Positions 4,863-11,120 of a stretch of 11,120 nt of DNA are shown in pieces. The translations under genes were made by a program, and so were the position numbers. Source of the stretch: DASVLX01 sp035552275 (GTDB lineage: Bacteria > Actinomycetota > Actinomycetes > Mycobacteriales > Pseudonocardiaceae); contig DASZLR010000203.1 in the NCBI GenBank assembly GCA_035552275.1, positions 1 to 11,120 on the forward strand, read 5' to 3'. Under the pieces are notes generated by a model. That model did no database searches, was not told the origin of the DNA, and worked only from the letters and a program-made list of their open reading frames with translations. How positions within the stretch are numbered: position 1 is the first letter of the stretch; every line of letters begins with the position of its first letter.

Positions 4863-7184
4863 GTGTCGGGCGTGGCGATGCGTGGTGCTCCGCGGGAGTC
4901 CCTTCCCGTGGAGGTCACTACCTATGTCGGCCGGCAGAGCGAAATCCTTGAGGCCAAGCGGCTGTTGGGCACATCGTCGCTGGTCACCCTGATCGGCCCC
5001 GGCGGCGTCGGCAAGACGAGGCTCGCGTTGCGGGTCGCCGCTGCCGCCCGTGCTTCGTTTGGCGACGACGTCGTTTTCGTGAGTCTGGCCGAGTTGCGCG
5101 AGCCGGAGTTGTTGGTGAACACCGTCGCCGACCGGCTCGGCCTCGGCGACCGCTCGGCCCGGCGGCGGATCGACCTGCTGGTGGACCAGTTGCACGATCG
5201 CCGGCTGCTGTTGGTGCTGGACAACTGCGAGCATCTGGTCGAAGCCTGCGCATGGTTCGTGGACACCCTGTTGTCCTCCTGCCCGGATCTGGTGGTGCTG
5301 ACGACCAGTCGGCAGTCGCTGGGCGTGGAGGGCGAGCGGGTGCTGCCGGTGCCGCCGCTGACCGTTCCCGAACCCGGCCAGTCGCCGGCGGAACTGGGCC
5401 AGTACGACGCGGTGCGGATGTTCATCGACCGGGCGGCCGCGGTGGTGCCCTCGTTCACGCTCACCGACGACAACGTCGAGGACGTGATCAGGCTGTGCCG
5501 GGCGCTGGACGGCCTGCCGCTGGCCATCGAGCTGGCGGCGGTTCGGTTGCGCTCGCTGTCGGTGCGCCAACTCGCCGACCGGTTGAACAAGCGGTTCACC
5601 CTGCTCGTCGGCGGCCGGCGGCGCGGCCCCAGCCACCACCTCACTTTCCAGGCGCTGATCGACTGGAGCCACGAGCTGTGCACCCCGACCGAGCGGTTGC
5701 TGTGGGCGCGCGTCGCGGTGTTCTCCGGCAGCTTCGATCTGGACGCCGCCGAGCAGGTCTGCTCCGGCGACGGGCTGGACCGCCCGATGGTGCTGGACGT
5801 GATCGATGGCCTGATCGACAAGTCGATCCTGCTCCGCGAGGAGGATCACGGCGTCGCGCGGTACCGGATGCTGGAAACCATGCGCCAGTACGGCGAGGAC
5901 AAGTTGCGCGAGGCCGGTGACTGGGCGCGGATGCGGCGCCGGCACCGCGACTGGTGCGTGGACCTGAGCACCCGGTTCGCGGTCGAATGGTTGGGGCCGA
6001 ACCAGCTCGCGTGGATCAACCGGGTCACGTTGGAGCACGCCAACTTCCGCGCCGCGATGGAGTTCTGCACCACCGATGGCGCCGAGGCGGTCATCGGTCT
6101 GCGGATGGCCAACAATATCAAGGAGTTCTGGATCCAGGGCGGGGTGGCGACCGAGGGGCGGATCTGGTTGACCCGGCTGCTGGACGTGGCGCCGGTGGAC
6201 GCGCCGGACCGGGCCGCCGCGTTGTGTATGTACGCGTTCCTCGCCTTGCTCCAGGGCGAGATGCCCGCCTATGAGAGCTCACTCGCGCAGGCGGCGGTGG
6301 CCGCCGAGGTGGCTGTCGACGACCACGCCCGCGCCTTCGTGGATCACGTCCGCGCCTATGCCGCGCTGATGGGGGACCGGGGCGTGGAGGCGGCTGGGCT
6401 CTTCGACGCGGCGGCGGCGGCGTTCCGGACACAGGGCGATCAGGCCGGCGAGCTCTGGTCGACCTTCAACTACGGCCTCGCCGTCGCGCTATCCGGCGAC
6501 CTCGACCGCGCCCGCGAGGTGCTCCGGGACTGCATCGAGAAGTACACCGCTCAGGGCGAGGTGTTCTGGCGGTCCTGGGCGCTGTGGTCGCGCGCCGCCG
6601 CCGAGTACCTGTACGGGGACATCGACACGGCGAGCGAGGCGGTGCTGGAAGTGCTGCGGCTGCAGCAGAGCGTCGGCGACCGCACGGTCATCGCGTTCGC
6701 GCTCACCGTCGCGGCCGGCTGTGCCACGCACACCGGGCAGCCGCACCGCGCGGCCCGGCTGCTGGGCGCGTCGAACAGCGCGTGGAAGTCGATCGGCTCG
6801 GAGCCGATGAGCTATGTGGCGTTCGTGGAGCCGTTCAAGCGGGACATCGAGTTGGTCACCGGTGAGATCGGGGTCGAGGCGGCGGGCAAGGAGTTCATCG
6901 TCGGCGCGGGCCTGTCCACCGACGACGCCCTCGCGTATGCCCTGGGTGAGGACACGGTCGCGGAGCCGGGCGAGGTCGCGGCGGCCGAGTCCAGTCCGCT
7001 GACCCGGCGCGAATCGGAGATCGCCGAGCTCGTCGCGCAGGGTATGACGAACCGGGAGATCGCCGACCGGCTGGTCATCGCCCGCCGGACCGCGGAAACC
7101 CACGTCGACCACATCATGACCAAGCTGGGATTCACCAGCCGATCACAGATCGCCGCCTGGTACGTGGAGTCCCGCCGGGCCTGA
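4863..7184 (+). CDS. Large LuxR-type transcriptional regulator with N-terminal ATPase domain
   Basis: About 773 residues. The N-terminal part has the signature of this actinobacterial class: LPVEVTTYVGRQSEI, then a P-loop GPGGVGKTR (residues about 45-53), Walker B LLLVLDNCEHL (115-125), the LTTSRQSLGVEGE sensor region (146-158) and GLPLAIELAA (217-226). This is an NB-ARC/AAA-like NTPase. The middle (about 330-690) is helical and alanine-rich, resembling TPR-like repeats. The last 63 residues form a LuxR helix-turn-helix (LTRRESEIAELVAQGMTNREIADRLVIARRTAETHVDHIMTKLGF). Such proteins are thought to be ATP-gated activators responding to a ligand or partner through the middle domain. I prefer the GTG at 4863 because GAGG lies five bases before it; GTG 4857 and ATG 4878 are alternatives. 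It is transcribed divergently from the conservon and could control it, but that is only inference from position. Confidence 0.9.
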   Translation: MSGVAMRGAPRESLPVEVTTYVGRQSEILEAKRLLGTSSLVTLIGPGGVGKTRLALRVAAAARASFGDDVVFVSLAELREPELLVNTVADRLGLGDRSARRRIDLLVDQLHDRRLLLVLDNCEHLVEACAWFVDTLLSSCPDLVVLTTSRQSLGVEGERVLPVPPLTVPEPGQSPAELGQYDAVRMFIDRAAAVVPSFTLTDDNVEDVIRLCRALDGLPLAIELAAVRLRSLSVRQLADRLNKRFTLLVGGRRRGPSHHLTFQALIDWSHELCTPTERLLWARVAVFSGSFDLDAAEQVCSGDGLDRPMVLDVIDGLIDKSILLREEDHGVARYRMLETMRQYGEDKLREAGDWARMRRRHRDWCVDLSTRFAVEWLGPNQLAWINRVTLEHANFRAAMEFCTTDGAEAVIGLRMANNIKEFWIQGGVATEGRIWLTRLLDVAPVDAPDRAAALCMYAFLALLQGEMPAYESSLAQAAVAAEVAVDDHARAFVDHVRAYAALMGDRGVEAAGLFDAAAAAFRTQGDQAGELWSTFNYGLAVALSGDLDRAREVLRDCIEKYTAQGEVFWRSWALWSRAAAEYLYGDIDTASEAVLEVLRLQQSVGDRTVIAFALTVAAGCATHTGQPHRAARLLGASNSAWKSIGSEPMSYVAFVEPFKRDIELVTGEIGVEAAGKEFIVGAGLSTDDALAYALGEDTVAEPGEVAAAESSPLTRRESEIAELVAQGMTNREIADRLVIARRTAETHVDHIMTKLGFTSRSQIAAWYVESRRA

Positions 7185-7235
7185 CCTCCGGCTGCGGGCG
7201 CGGCTTTGTCATCGCTGTGAGCATTTTGCGCCGTC

Positions 7236-7274
7236 ACACGTAGTCAGAAGATACGTATCCGGACTACGTAGTCC
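7236..7274. promoter_or_regulatory. Cluster of TACGTA-type palindromes upstream of PucR-family gene
   Basis: Three related sites lie within 39 bases: ACACGTAGTC (7236-7245), the perfect palindrome GATACGTATC (7250-7259) and the perfect 14-bp palindrome GGACTACGTAGTCC (7261-7274). ACGTAGTC occurs twice, 28 bases apart (7238-7245 and 7266-7273). The sites are AT-richer than their surroundings and lie about 95-130 bases before the start of the PucR-type gene, where an operator or activator site would be expected. I could not assign a clear -35/-10 pair in the rest of this 184-base intergenic stretch. Confidence 0.55.
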
Positions 7275-7368
7275 TCACGATGAGTGGCGTGCACCACGCC
7301 GGGCAGGGTGTGGCTATTGCCAATGGCGGCCGCCCGGGCCGCCCCTGTCCGCTCCGCGGAGGCACCCC

Positions 7369-8622
7369 ATGACGGTCACCGACCACCGCAGCACCGCGTT
7401 GATCACCCGACCCTCGGTCGTTCGGGCCCCCGGTGTGCGCGCCACCAACCCGCGCTGGCTGGTGGAGGACTTCCGCCCACGCGCCGCCGTGATGGCCCAG
7501 GCGATCCTGCACGAAGTCCGGCAGTCCGCCGTGGAGTACGCGGAGATGTTCACCGGCCCGTTCGGCGAGCTGATCACCGCCGCCATCCGCGAGTCGGTCC
7601 GGTACGCCTTGGACAAGGTGAGCGGGCGGCCCACCACCAAGGACCGGTACGCCGCCGTGTTCGGGCAGCTCGGTGAGCTGGAGTTCGCCGAGGGCCACGA
7701 CCTGAACGTGTTGCAGACCACGTACCGCATCGCCGGCCGGGTGGCCTGGCGGCATGTCGCCGAGTTCGGCCAGGAGCGCGGCGTGCCGGCGGACGTCATG
7801 TGCGACTGCGCCCAGGCGATCTTCCTGTTCGTGGAGGAGATCTCCGCGCTGTCCATCGACGGTCACGGGTCGGCCGCGTCCCAGGAGTCCGGCACGATGG
7901 CCCGCCGCCGCCGGCACCTCCTGGAACAGATCCTCGCCGACCCGCCGGTGTCGCCGCGCGAACTGGCCAATCTGGCCGACGCAGCCCGGTGGCAGCTGCC
8001 GAAGCGGATCGTCCTGATCGCCATCGAGCCCGGTGACCAGCAACTGGACCCGGCGATCATGTCGCTGGACGGTGCGGTGCTGGTCGATCTGGACAGCGAC
8101 CGCCCGTGTGTGCTCACCGCCGAACCGGACGAGACCCTGGCCGCGCTGGAGCCGCTGTTGGACGGCCGCCGGGTGGCGGTGGGGCCGGAGGTGCGGCTGT
8201 CCGACGCGGCGATGTCGCTGCGTCGGGCGCGGCAGACGATGGCCCTGTTGCAGCGGGAAGTGCTGCCCGATGCCCCGGTGACGCGGTGGAACGAGCACCT
8301 GCTGACGTTGCGGCTGCTGTCCGAGCGGTCGCTGCTGTCGGCGTTGGCCAGCCGCAGCCTGGAGCCGTTCGAGACACTCGGCGCGAAGCCGAGGGCCCGA
8401 CTGGCCGAGACCCTGCTGGCGTGGCTGTCGTCCCGTAACGGCGCGCCGGAGCTGGCGCTGAAACTCGGCGTGCACCCGCAGACCGTCCGGTACCGCATGC
8501 GGCAGTTGGAGCAGTTGTTCGGCGATCGGCTCAGTGACCCGGACGAGCGGCTGAACCTGCAGATCGCGCTGCGCGCCGAACAGCTCGCGCACGCCAGCTC
8601 CGGCCCCCGTCTTCCGCACTGA
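7369..8622 (+). CDS. PucR-family transcriptional regulator (CdaR-like, HTH_30 C-terminus)
   Basis: A 417-residue protein. The N-terminal half (residues about 40-165) is helical, with a conserved-looking segment AEGHDLNVLQTTYRIAGRVAWRHVAEF, as in the RsbT co-antagonist-like domain of actinobacterial PucR proteins. A GGDEF-like middle domain covers roughly 170-320. The C-terminal end (345-403) carries the PucR helix-turn-helix: LAETLLAWLSSRNGAPELALKLGVHPQTVRYRMRQLEQLFG, with VHPQTVRYR as the recognition helix. The ATG has GGAGG six bases upstream (7358-7362). PucR/CdaR proteins commonly activate genes for catabolism, or act as global regulators, in response to a small molecule. This one may regulate itself through the upstream palindrome cluster or the downstream crotonase gene. 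Neither is shown by the sequence. Confidence 0.9.
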   Translation: MTVTDHRSTALITRPSVVRAPGVRATNPRWLVEDFRPRAAVMAQAILHEVRQSAVEYAEMFTGPFGELITAAIRESVRYALDKVSGRPTTKDRYAAVFGQLGELEFAEGHDLNVLQTTYRIAGRVAWRHVAEFGQERGVPADVMCDCAQAIFLFVEEISALSIDGHGSAASQESGTMARRRRHLLEQILADPPVSPRELANLADAARWQLPKRIVLIAIEPGDQQLDPAIMSLDGAVLVDLDSDRPCVLTAEPDETLAALEPLLDGRRVAVGPEVRLSDAAMSLRRARQTMALLQREVLPDAPVTRWNEHLLTLRLLSERSLLSALASRSLEPFETLGAKPRARLAETLLAWLSSRNGAPELALKLGVHPQTVRYRMRQLEQLFGDRLSDPDERLNLQIALRAEQLAHASSGPRLPH

Positions 8623-8628
8623 GTTGGT

Positions 8629-8666
8629 GGGCTGGGTCGGGCGCGATCGACCGCCCGATCCAGCCC
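8629..8666 (+). terminator. Strong hairpin after the PucR-family gene
   Basis: The arms at 8629-8643 and 8652-8666 form a 15-bp stem with one G-U pair around an eight-base loop. It begins six bases after the PucR-type stop codon. There is no T tract, as usual in this GC range. Because it lies just behind a stop and looks like a terminator, it argues against starting the next gene at the GTG at 8624, in frame with it. Confidence 0.7.
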
Positions 8667-8716
8667 GGACGCCGCCCGGCGATGAGGTGGCGAGTCAGTG
8701 CTTGAATCAGTCGGTG

Positions 8717-9583
8717 ATGGCTGAGTCGAATCGCGAGCCGAGCCGAGAGACCATTCGCACCGAGACCGAGGCCGGCGTGCGGTCGATCATCCTGTGCCGC
8801 CCGGCCGAGTACAACACGATCACCATCGCGCTGCGCGACGAACTGGCCGCCGCCATCGACGCGGCCGACGCCGATCCGGATGTGCGGGTGATCCTGCTGC
8901 GCGCCGACGGTCCCGCGTTCTGCGCCGGATACGGCCTGGACTGGTCGACCCGGTTGCAGGCCGCCGAGGGTTCGGCGGACCAGGTCTGGGACTCGGTGAC
9001 CGACCTCCGCGAGATGTCGACGTTCGTGGACACCTACCTGAAGCTCTGGTACGCCTCGAAACCGACGATCTCCGCCGTGCAGGGCTGGTGCGTGGCCGGC
9101 GGCACCGACCTGGTGCTGTGCTCGGACATCATCATCGCCGGCGAGACGGCCACCTTCGGCTACCCACCGTCCCGAGTCTGGGGAACGCCGACAACCGCGA
9201 TGTGGGTGTACCGGCTCGGTTTCGAGAAGGCCAAGCGATACCTGCTGACCGGCGACGAGATCCGCGCGCCGGAGGCCGCCCGGATCGGCCTGGTCCTGGA
9301 ATGCGTGCCCGATGACGAGTTGCTGGCGCACGCGACCGCGCTCGCCCGGCGGATGGCGCTGGTGCCGCTGAACCAGTTGCGGATGCTCAAGCTGCTGTGC
9401 AACCAGACCGCGGAGAACATGGGCATGTCCTCGGCCCGGACGTTGGGGGCCCTGTTCGACGGCATCGCCCGGCACACCCAGGAAGGCCGCGACTTCGTCG
9501 CCCGGTCCGGCGAGATCGGCATCCGCGAGGCGGTGCGCGAGCGCGACGACCCGTTCGGCGACTACGGCTCCCGGCCGCGATGA
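8717..9583 (+). CDS. Crotonase-fold (enoyl-CoA hydratase/isomerase family) protein
   Basis: 288 residues from the ATG at 8717, a normal size for the family. Crotonase marks are visible: the first oxyanion-hole segment GPAFCAGYGLDW (residues 65-76) and the second, VQGWCVAGGTDLVLCSDIIIAGETATFGYP (121-150), followed by LTGDEIRAPEAARIGLV (177-193) and a C-terminal helical trimerisation region. At the two positions where classical enoyl-CoA hydratases carry catalytic Glu (GGGCE and GQPE in the rat enzyme), this protein has GGTD and GYPP, so simple hydratase activity is doubtful. It may be another acyl-CoA-processing member. The frame is open back to 8624, but that stretch is Pro/Arg-rich and contains the terminator hairpin of the preceding gene, so I reject it. 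No clear ribosome site stands before 8717, so the start is uncertain. It precedes fgd by 112 bases on the same strand. Confidence 0.85.
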   Translation: MAESNREPSRETIRTETEAGVRSIILCRPAEYNTITIALRDELAAAIDAADADPDVRVILLRADGPAFCAGYGLDWSTRLQAAEGSADQVWDSVTDLREMSTFVDTYLKLWYASKPTISAVQGWCVAGGTDLVLCSDIIIAGETATFGYPPSRVWGTPTTAMWVYRLGFEKAKRYLLTGDEIRAPEAARIGLVLECVPDDELLAHATALARRMALVPLNQLRMLKLLCNQTAENMGMSSARTLGALFDGIARHTQEGRDFVARSGEIGIREAVRERDDPFGDYGSRPR

Positions 9584-9649
9584 ACACGGTGCGGGTCCGC
9601 CGCCCGATCGGCCGCTGACCTGGCCGAGGTGCGCGGTGTCCGATCGGTG

Positions 9650-9678
9650 GCGAACAATGCGGACAAGGCGTTGTTCGC
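9650..9678 (+). promoter_or_regulatory. Hairpin just upstream of the fgd ribosome-binding site
   Basis: GCGAACAATGC (9650-9660) can pair with GCGTTGTTCGC (9668-9678): eleven pairs including one U-G, with a seven-base loop. It ends five bases before the GGAGG (9684-9688) of fgd, within the 112-base gap after the crotonase gene. It could be a protein binding site, a 5'-leader structure, or a weak terminator of the preceding gene. Confidence 0.45.
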
Positions 9679-9695
9679 GAGGTGGAGGAACCGCG

Positions 9696-10700
9696 GTGAG
9701 TCTCAAGATCGGATACAAGGCGTCGGCCGAGCAGTTCGGGCCGCGTGAGCTGGTGGATTTCGCGGTCCGGGCCGAGGAGGTCGGCCTGGACAGCGTGGTG
9801 GTGTCCGACCATTTCCTGCCCTGGCGCGACGAGGGCGGGCACGCTCCGTCCGCGTTGGCCTGGCTGGCGGCGGTGGGCGAGCGGACCAACCGGGTGCAGG
9901 TCGGCACCAGCGTGCTCACCCCGACGTTCCGCTACAACCCGGCGGTCATCGCGCAGCTGTTCGCCACCCTGTCGCTGCTCACCGATGGTCGGGTGATGTT
10001 GGGCGTGGGCACCGGTGAGGCGCTGAACGAGATCGCGGTGTCCGGTCGGGAGTGGCCGGAGTTCAAGGAGCGGTTCGCCCGGCTGCGCGAGGCGATCACC
10101 CTGATGCGGCAGCTGTGGACCGAGCCGAGCGTGTCCTTCGACGGCCAGTACTACACGACGGTGAACGCGAAGATCTACGACCGGCCGGAGCGGCCGGTGC
10201 CGGTGTACGTCGCGGCCGGCGGGCCGCTGGTGGCCAAGTACGCCGGGCGGGTCGGCGACGGCTTCATCTGCACCTCGGGCAAGGGCATGGATCTCTACAC
10301 CGAGAAGCTGATGCCGGCGGTCGCCGAGGGCGCGGCGGCGGCCGGGCGGGACGCCGCCGAGGTCGACAGGATGATCGAGATCAAGCTGTCCTACGACCGG
10401 GATGCCGCGCTGGCACTGGAGAACACCCGGTTCTGGGCGCCGCTGTCGCTGACCCCGGAGCAGAAGAGCGGGGTGGACTCGGCCGAGGAGATGGAGCGGC
10501 TGGCCGACGAGCTGCCGATCGAGCAGGTGGCCCGGCGGTGGATCGTGGCCGCCGACCCGAAGGAGGCGGTCGCGCAGATCAAGCCGTATGTCGACGCCGG
10601 GCTCAACCACCTGGTGTTCCACGGTCCCGGCCAGGACCAGGAGCGGTTTCTGGCGCAGTTCGCCGAAGACGTGTTGCCGTTGCTGCGCGAACTGGGCTGA
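9696..10700 (+). CDS. fgd: F420-dependent glucose-6-phosphate dehydrogenase
   Basis: A 334-residue luciferase-like (LLM) oxidoreductase that follows mycobacterial Fgd1 almost throughout. The N-terminus LKIGYKASAEQF, the segments VSDHFLPWR, GERTNR, GTSVLTPTFRYNPAVIAQ, GVGTGEALNEIA, ICTSGKG, LYTEKLMPAV and NTRFWAPLSLTPEQK, and the end LNHLVFHGPGQDQ are all present. It oxidises glucose-6-phosphate to 6-phosphogluconolactone and reduces coenzyme F420 in the cytoplasm, supplying F420H2 for other reductases. The residues assigned to catalysis and cofactor binding in the mycobacterial enzyme are at matching places: Asp38, His39, Trp43 and Glu108 (Asp39, His40, Trp44 and Glu109 there). The GTG at 9696 is the start because GGAGG lies seven bases before it and the protein then begins exactly as homologues do. 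The frame extends back to 9636, but that part has no homology. Nothing looks degraded. Confidence 0.95.
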   Translation: MSLKIGYKASAEQFGPRELVDFAVRAEEVGLDSVVVSDHFLPWRDEGGHAPSALAWLAAVGERTNRVQVGTSVLTPTFRYNPAVIAQLFATLSLLTDGRVMLGVGTGEALNEIAVSGREWPEFKERFARLREAITLMRQLWTEPSVSFDGQYYTTVNAKIYDRPERPVPVYVAAGGPLVAKYAGRVGDGFICTSGKGMDLYTEKLMPAVAEGAAAAGRDAAEVDRMIEIKLSYDRDAALALENTRFWAPLSLTPEQKSGVDSAEEMERLADELPIEQVARRWIVAADPKEAVAQIKPYVDAGLNHLVFHGPGQDQERFLAQFAEDVLPLLRELG

Positions 10701-10715
10701 TCGTAAATTCCCGAA

Positions 10716-10777
10716 GCCAACTGAAATGACACCGGCGACCCGCGTGGCGGCGGTTCGCCGGTGTCATTTCAGTTGGC
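10716..10777. terminator. Very long hairpin (23-bp perfect arms) after fgd
   Basis: The arm at 10716-10738 is exactly complementary to 10755-10777; after one mismatch (10739/10754) four more pairs extend the stem to a six-base loop. It starts 15 bases after the fgd stop. No T tract follows. It is longer and more perfect than the other intergenic hairpins in this window and contains an AT-rich CTGAAATGACA stretch. It could be a terminator, but might also be a dispersed palindromic repeat. Confidence 0.7.
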
Positions 10778-10799
10778 GCGGAATGTTTCATTTCGCGCC
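10775..10799. repeat. Second hairpin overlapping the end of the long hairpin
   Basis: GGCGCGGAATG (10775-10785) pairs with CATTTCGCGCC (10789-10799) around a TTT loop, with one G-U pair. Its first three bases are the last three of the previous hairpin, so the two complete stems cannot form together. It shares the CATTTC motif with the long hairpin. The function could be part of a compound terminator or an alternative leader fold. Confidence 0.6.
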
Positions 10800-10844
10800 G
10801 GGTGGGGTCAGTGGTAGCTGCCAAACCGAATATGAACTCGGTCA

Positions 10845-10878
10845 CGGTGAGTCACCGATTCTTTCTCGCCGGTATAGT
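10845..10878 (+). promoter_or_regulatory. Candidate metH promoter with overlapping palindrome
   Basis: TATAGT at 10873-10878 (in GGTATAGTGA) is a good -10 box. The -35 position 16-18 bases upstream falls on 10849-10856, which lies within the perfect palindrome CGGTGA-G-TCACCG (10845-10857) rather than on a TTGACA-like hexamer. A start of transcription 7-9 bases after the -10 box would fall almost on the GTG codon at 10887, implying a leaderless or nearly leaderless message. Confidence 0.5.
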
Positions 10879-10886
10879 GATCGGTT

Positions 10887-11120
10887 GTGCGCACACCGAG
10901 CCAGGACATGACCACGACGGGACATCCGGGCGGCCACACCAGCCCGGCCGAGGCTCGGCTTCGGGAACTGCTGGACCGGCGGGTGGCCGTGCTGGACGGC
11001 GCCTGGGGGACTTTGCTGCAACAGTCCGGGTTGTCGCCGGAGGACTATCGGGGCGCCCGGTTCGCCGATCACCCGCGCGATGTCACCGGCGATCCGGACC
11101 TGCTGAGCCTGACCCGGCCG
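10887..11120 (+). CDS. metH: Methionine synthase, homocysteine-binding N-terminus (MetH type), 3' truncated by window
   Basis: The frame runs open to the end of the window, giving the first 78 residues. RVAVLDGAWGTLLQQSGLSPEDYRGARFADHPRDVTGDPDLLSLTRP matches the beginning of the homocysteine S-methyltransferase barrel of cobalamin-dependent methionine synthase, whose homologues read LDGAMGTMLQ and GERFADHPRDLKGNNDLL. That enzyme transfers the methyl group of methyltetrahydrofolate to homocysteine via B12. The cobalamin and zinc-binding regions lie beyond the window, so a stand-alone homocysteine methyltransferase remains possible. The ATG at 10908 is a frequent-looking alternative start, but has only a poor ribosome site; the in-frame GTG at 10887 is placed where a leaderless message from the TATAGT box would begin. 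No B12 riboswitch is visible upstream. Confidence 0.82.
   Translation, partial: MRTPSQDMTTTGHPGGHTSPAEARLRELLDRRVAVLDGAWGTLLQQSGLSPEDYRGARFADHPRDVTGDPDLLSLTRP

Noticed and set aside
4812..6038. 408-codon minus-strand frame opposite the LuxR-type gene
   Set aside because: It is antisense to the clear ATPase domain; composition (Gln/His/Arg-rich) is typical of a shadow frame.
7236..7274. CRISPR-like or attachment-site repeats at the TACGTA cluster
   Set aside because: Units are short, unevenly spaced and palindromic, with no flanking integrase or cas gene; operator sites are a simpler explanation.
7264..8619. 451-codon minus-strand frame opposite the PucR-type gene
   Set aside because: It covers the same DNA as a gene with a good ribosome site and recognisable domains, and has no domain of its own.
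8624..8716. Upstream extension of the crotonase gene to a GTG at 8624
   Set aside because: The added 31 residues have no crotonase character and contain the hairpin that ends the previous gene.
8531..9919. 462-codon minus-strand frame opposite crotonase and fgd
   Set aside because: It spans two real genes and their intergenic gap and shows no family resemblance.
10701..10886. Cobalamin riboswitch upstream of metH
   Set aside because: I looked for the B12-box type GCCACTG core and found none; the space is occupied by two hairpins and a promoter-like segment.

Overview
The window is about 11 kb of GC-rich, gene-dense DNA from an actinomycete. Supporting evidence is the strong G/C third-position bias, GTG starts, a DUF5753/DUF397 gene pair, a conservon (the actinobacterial roadblock/GTPase operon) and an F420-dependent glucose-6-phosphate dehydrogenase. 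A filamentous genus from Pseudonocardiaceae or a relative would fit, but the genus cannot be fixed from the sequence.

Positions 1-409 (plus strand) hold the end of a DUF5753 (Scr1-type) regulator that overlaps a small DUF397 gene by ATGA. A perfect 14-bp hairpin (423-456) separates this pair from the convergent operon that follows.

Positions 461-4505 (minus strand) form one tightly packed operon read from 4505 downwards: cvnA (histidine-kinase-like ATPase), cvnB (roadblock/LC7), cvnC (DUF742), cvnD (Ras-like GTPase), then a styrene/indole monooxygenase (StyA-like) flavoprotein. The first four genes are the classical conservon, a membrane-associated signalling complex in Streptomyces. This copy is unusual in three ways. 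CvnA has no visible sensor or membrane segments and has Asn where relatives usually carry the His of the dimerisation helix. CvnD has His in place of the G4 Asp. The effector position holds a StyA-like oxygenase without a reductase gene beside it.

Positions 4506-4862 are a divergent control region with a perfect 24-bp palindrome and other repeats. Positions 4863-7184 (plus) encode a large LuxR-type ATPase regulator. Positions 7185-7368 carry a cluster of TACGTA-type palindromes ahead of a PucR-family regulator (7369-8622), which ends in a strong hairpin. A crotonase-fold enzyme (8717-9583), an F420-dependent glucose-6-phosphate dehydrogenase (9696-10700) and the first 78 codons of a metH-type methionine synthase (from 10887) follow on the plus strand. 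A long, nearly perfect hairpin with a second overlapping one lies between fgd and metH.

The most interesting unit is the atypical conservon with its monooxygenase. The remaining genes look like ordinary regulators and core metabolism, with several unexplained palindromes between them. No mobile element, RNA gene or CRISPR array was seen.
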